A program made the translations under genes and the position numbers. This document shows, one piece after another, positions 61,264-64,000 of a stretch of 64,000 nt of DNA. The notes under the pieces were generated by a model. The model was not told the DNA's origin and ran no database searches. It saw only the letters and a list, made by a program, of their open reading frames with translations. Position 1 is the first letter of the stretch. Every line of letters begins with the position of its first letter. Source of the stretch: Flavimaribacter sediminis (lineage in GTDB: Bacteria > Pseudomonadota > Alphaproteobacteria > Rhizobiales > Rhizobiaceae); assembly GCF_019492055.1 (NCBI RefSeq), contig NZ_JAICBX010000007.1:62001-126000 (forward strand). Reading direction: 5' to 3'.

Positions 61264-62019
61264 ATGCCCCATCTGTTTGTCAATCGCCCGAGACTGCATG
61301 ATCTCTTCAACCGGAAGCCGAGCCTTCGCGACCAGTTCCGCTGGGAGACCATCAACGCGATTGCCTACAAGTTCGGTGGGGTGTTGTTCATCGCCGGGAG
61401 CATCATGTTCTTTCCCTCGATGGAAGCCTACGCCTTCCTCGGCGCCCTGATCTTCGTCGCCGGGTCTCTGGTCTATCTCCTGGTCACAGGCCACGACCTC
61501 TATGAGGTCCTCGATCATATCAGGACCCTGAATTCGCCTCCGGGATTGTGGGACAGGCTCGAATTGTGGTCGGCGCTGACCTATGTGACAGGCACCATTC
61601 TCTTTACCGTCGGCAGCATCCTCTTTCTTCCTGCCCTCAATCTCATCGCGATCGGCGCGTCCTGTTTCGTCATTGGCAGCCTGCTGTTTGTCGTCGGCGC
61701 CACGATCAACGTCCTGGAGATCGTCAAGGCCGAGGATATGGTGCTTCTACAGCTCATGAACCTGACTGCGCTCACCTTCGTCACAGGATCGGTTCTGTTC
61801 ACCGTCGCATCCATACCCTACCTCCTGGATATGCAGAATGCATCGGATCGCGTAACGATCGACGCCTTCCTTGCCTGGCAATATGTCGCCGGCAGCTGCC
61901 TGTTCCTCGCTGGCGGCGTCTTCAATTACTGGCGCGCCTGTATCGTTATGCGGCGCGAGCTGCAAGCAGCGGCTGCTGAAAACCGTGGAAGCGGATCCGG
62001 GACAGAGGATACGGGATGA
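61264..62019 (+). CDS. Membrane protein with three YrhK-like units
   Basis: 251 residues from the ATG at 61264; an upstream in-frame start lies in the promoter. The protein shows three similar two-helix units (about 25-80, 95-150, 158-220), each with a (T/A)GS(I/L)LF-type helix followed by a second helix. This is the YrhK domain pattern. It has about six membrane helices and charged ends. Function is not known to me. Confidence 0.72.
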   Translation: MPHLFVNRPRLHDLFNRKPSLRDQFRWETINAIAYKFGGVLFIAGSIMFFPSMEAYAFLGALIFVAGSLVYLLVTGHDLYEVLDHIRTLNSPPGLWDRLELWSALTYVTGTILFTVGSILFLPALNLIAIGASCFVIGSLLFVVGATINVLEIVKAEDMVLLQLMNLTALTFVTGSVLFTVASIPYLLDMQNASDRVTIDAFLAWQYVAGSCLFLAGGVFNYWRACIVMRRELQAAAAENRGSGSGTEDTG

Positions 62020-62145
62020 ACGAGATGAAAAACGGACAACGCATCCGGTTTGACAATCAATTGTCGACTTGATCATTTCTTAACGGCCTGTCGGCATAAA
62101 ATTCCATGTGTCTGCACCGTTGCGTGAAAAAGCAGAAGCGCCGCC

Positions 62146-62808
62146 ATGTCCAATTCGATGCAGTGGCCAGACGTCATTCTGGTCAACGGCCCTTCGAGCG
62201 CCGGGAAATCAACGCTGTGCCGCGCTCTTCGGGCCCGGACACCGCATCCTTACTTATGTGCAGGTTTTGACGACTTCATCGGATTTTCGGCGCCGCGATA
62301 CTACATGGGCGCAGGCCATGTCGAAGGGACGCCCGACAGTGACGAACTGCTGCTTGACGGTGACTTTACAGAGCAGGGCGTGAGAATGATCAACATCTCC
62401 GCCGACGCCGAGCCGCCATGCGTCGTCGCCAGGTTCGGACCGGTTTTCCGCAGATTGCTCGATTCCATGGCGCCGGCCGTAAGGGCGCTGGTCGACGGCG
62501 GCAATTCCGTCATTTTCGATCATGTGCTTCACGACAAGCGGTCTTACGAAAGTTGCATGCATGCGTTCGAAGGGCTGAAGGTTTTCCGGGTCGGCGTCCA
62601 TTGCCCGCTCGAAGTGCTCGAAGCACGCGAGCGTGCGCGGGGCGACCGCGTCATTGGGCGCGCGCGGGGCCTTGTTGATGTCGTTCACACCTTCTGCAGC
62701 TACGAGGCGGAAGTCGACACCGGGGCGATGGACGCCCGCGCCTGCGCGGACAAGGTCGTTGCGGATTTGTCATCCATCAGGCTTGACGATCGAAACGACG
62801 GCGCCTGA
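62146..62808 (+). CDS. Chloramphenicol phosphotransferase-like kinase
   Basis: 220 residues with Walker A VNGPSSAGKSTLC (about 13-25), the FDDFIGF segment with the catalytic Asp, and VIFDHVLHDKRSY. This is the CPT (PF07931-type) family, whose founder phosphorylates the 3-hydroxyl of chloramphenicol. Many members are annotated by homology only, so resistance is not proven. No resistance or mobile genes are adjacent. The ribosome site is weak. Confidence 0.8.
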   Translation: MSNSMQWPDVILVNGPSSAGKSTLCRALRARTPHPYLCAGFDDFIGFSAPRYYMGAGHVEGTPDSDELLLDGDFTEQGVRMINISADAEPPCVVARFGPVFRRLLDSMAPAVRALVDGGNSVIFDHVLHDKRSYESCMHAFEGLKVFRVGVHCPLEVLEARERARGDRVIGRARGLVDVVHTFCSYEAEVDTGAMDARACADKVVADLSSIRLDDRNDGA

Positions 62809-62983
62809 CGCGGTCTCAATCTCTTCCCGAAGCGGCCATCCACCAATTGGCCCGGACACACCAGGATCGGCGTTTGGCCCGGAAGTGCGATTGCCAGTCC
62901 CGTGCTCCAAATACGGTCGAACATGCCGCCGGTGTAACCCCGGACGGCATTTGCATCGCCTTGACGGTGTCAATGATGGTCAT
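62770..62983 (-). pseudogene. Possible degenerate small gene
   Basis: The ATG at 62983 has an excellent AGGGAGA about seven bases upstream and opens as MTIIDTVKAMQMPSGV. The frame stops after 55 residues with poor coding character. Better-looking peptides continue in other frames (NAVRGYTGGMFDRIWSTG, then GGWPLREEIETASGAVVSIV), suggesting two frameshifts. I recognise no family. It overlaps the 3' end of the kinase gene. It could equally be a true 55-residue gene or noise. The rest of the 62809-63170 gap holds nothing else that I can see. Confidence 0.3.
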
Positions 62984-63170
62984 TGGATCTCTCCCTGTTT
63001 TGCGATCATCGCGATGTTGGAGTTAACGACGATGAACCTGATGGCGCAAAGTTAGGAAGCTGTTGTTTCACACGGATTTCGCGGCGACATGCTTCGTGTT
63101 TCAATTGTTGTCGCGCCAATGGTCATGTGGCTACACACGCCAGAAAATCCCTCAAATATCTGACTTTTTA

Positions 63171-63247
63171 TGGTGATCCCGGCGCGATTCGAACGCGCGA
63201 CCTACAGATTAGGAATCTGCCGCTCTATCCTGCTGAGCTACGGGACC
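63171..63247 (-). tRNA. tRNA-Arg (anticodon CCT)
   Basis: A 77-base cloverleaf on the minus strand. Acceptor ends GGTCCCG/CGGGATC pair with one G-T wobble; the anticodon loop is TTCCTAA, giving CCT (reads AGG). The T-arm GTTCGAATC is present and the 3' CCA is encoded. It is the only RNA gene found. tRNA-Arg(CCT) genes are frequent integration sites, but no integrase is seen beside it. Confidence 0.95.
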
Positions 63248-63405
63248 ACTTGGCGGCTTCCATAGCAAAGCCGGAGCCAAATTCAAAGTTACTTCTGTTC
63301 GATTGCATCATTGCAGTGAACAGTTCGGTCACCAATTGAATTCTATCAATTTTCCCGTCGTCGCATATGTGATGTTGCATCGCAATATCATTGACGGAGT
63401 CGGAA

Positions 63406-64000
63406 ATGGCAAAAGTTCTCGTTCTTTACTATTCAAGCTGGGGTCACATGGAAGCAATGGCAAAAGCCGCGGGCGAAGGCGCGCGCGAGGCTGGAGCGGA
63501 CGTGACCATCAAGCGGGTTCCGGAACTGGTGCCCGAAGAGGTCGCCAAGGCCGCCCACTACAAGCTGGACCAGGAAGCGCCGATCGCAGATCCGCTTGAG
63601 CTGGAAAACTACGACGCAATCATTTTCGGCGTTTCCACGCGCTACGGCATGATGGCGTCTCAGATCAAAAATTTCCTCGACCAGACCGGTCCGCTCTGGG
63701 CGAAAGGCGCGCTTGTCAACAAGGTCGCTTCGGTCATGGCGTCGACGGCAACCCAGCACGGCGGACAGGAAATCGCGCTTCTGACGACCCAGGCCGCACT
63801 CCAGCATCACGGCATGATCATCGTTCCGCTCTCCTACGCCTATCAGGGCCAGATGGGCGTCGACATGATCCGCGGCGGAGCGCCCTACGGCATGACGACC
63901 CTGAGCGACGGCGACGGTTCCCGCATGCCGTCGGAACAGGAACTCGAAGGCGCCGCCTTCCAGGGCAAGCGCGTCGCTGAAATCACGGCCAAGCTGCACG
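63406..64000 (+). CDS. wrbA: NAD(P)H:quinone oxidoreductase WrbA (3' end cut by window)
   Basis: 198 codons are visible from the ATG at 63406 (GGAGT upstream); the family length is about 199, so only the end is missing. It is a flavodoxin-like FMN protein reducing quinones by two electrons. Signatures are [15 protein letters not shown] (FMN phosphate loop), [19 protein letters not shown] and [14 protein letters not shown]. It is the first gene after the tRNA. Confidence 0.95.
   Translation, partial: MAKVLVLYYSSWGHMEAMAKAAGEGAREAGADVTIKRVPELVPEEVAKAAHYKLDQEAPIADPLELENYDAIIFGVSTRYGMMASQIKNFLDQTGPLWAKGALVNKVASVMASTATQHGGQEIALLTTQAALQHHGMIIVPLSYAYQGQMGVDMIRGGAPYGMTTLSDGDGSRMPSEQELEGAAFQGKRVAEITAKLH

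Noticed and set aside
62146-62808. Proven chloramphenicol resistance gene
   Set aside because: Family resemblance only; no mobile or resistance context, so resistance is not claimed.
63171-63247. tRNA gene as attachment site of an integrated element
   Set aside because: No integrase and no second copy of the tRNA 3' end found in the window; neighbours look chromosomal.
1-64000. Insertion sequences, prophage or toxin-antitoxin modules
   Set aside because: No transposase, integrase, phage structural or toxin-antitoxin motif was seen in any frame.

Overview
The window looks like a stretch of an alphaproteobacterial chromosome, most likely from the Hyphomicrobiales (Rhizobiales). This rests on the high GC content, a PHB module phaR | phaA-phaB, a Suv3-type helicase / hslR / fdxA / carD / rpoH2 / M48 protease block that I recognise as typical of rhizobia, GANTC-rich intergenic DNA, an EcfG-like promoter before rpoH2, and a TPP riboswitch before thiBPQ. 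I see no insertion sequences, integrases, rRNA or CRISPR arrays. One tRNA gene (Arg-CCT) is present.

Layout. 1-3.6 kb: end of a methyltransferase, an FHA plus trypsin-like membrane protease, a polytopic transporter. 3.6-6.8 kb: PHB genes. 7.4-15 kb: stress and transcription genes. 15.1-21.2 kb: thiamine uptake (thiBPQ), thiamine pyrophosphokinase and an ABC-F ATPase. 21.4-29.2 kb: methionine synthase split into two proteins, MoxR ATPase, MetA with the Glu-111 acetyl-CoA signature, a VWA protein and galactose mutarotase. 29.6-31.2 kb: a PfkB kinase and a histidine-phosphatase-like protein that has lost its RH dyad. 31.5-39.2 kb: the most unusual part. A consensus CRP-type site precedes a SARP/TPR regulator, which overlaps a 1,440-residue protein fusing a cytochrome P450, a membrane hairpin and a DyP-type peroxidase; a glycerate kinase follows. 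39.4-41.6 kb: a DUF1116 (YlbE/AllG-like) protein paired with a urea transporter. 41.7-46.8 kb: pcaB, pcaD, kynU, dxr and a small lipoprotein. 46.8-55.5 kb: a tyrosine/homogentisate catabolic cluster (MarR | hmgA, fahA, MBL protein, FAD monooxygenase, DUF2783, VOC, maiA; hppD opposite; Lrp regulator). 55.6-64 kb: orphan TRAP binding protein, a decayed symporter/binding-protein gene, a hydrolase, a proline-rich repeat protein, a formamidase-type amidase, a YrhK-type membrane protein, a chloramphenicol-phosphotransferase-like kinase, tRNA-Arg and wrbA.

The genes tie together in blocks: carbon storage (PHB), methionine and thiamine supply, and aromatic catabolism (homogentisate route complete from 4-hydroxyphenylpyruvate to fumarate plus acetoacetate; fragments of the beta-ketoadipate and kynurenine routes). 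The best candidate for an undescribed system is the regulator plus P450-DyP fusion at 31.5-37.8 kb. All functional calls come from reading motifs by eye; no database search was possible.
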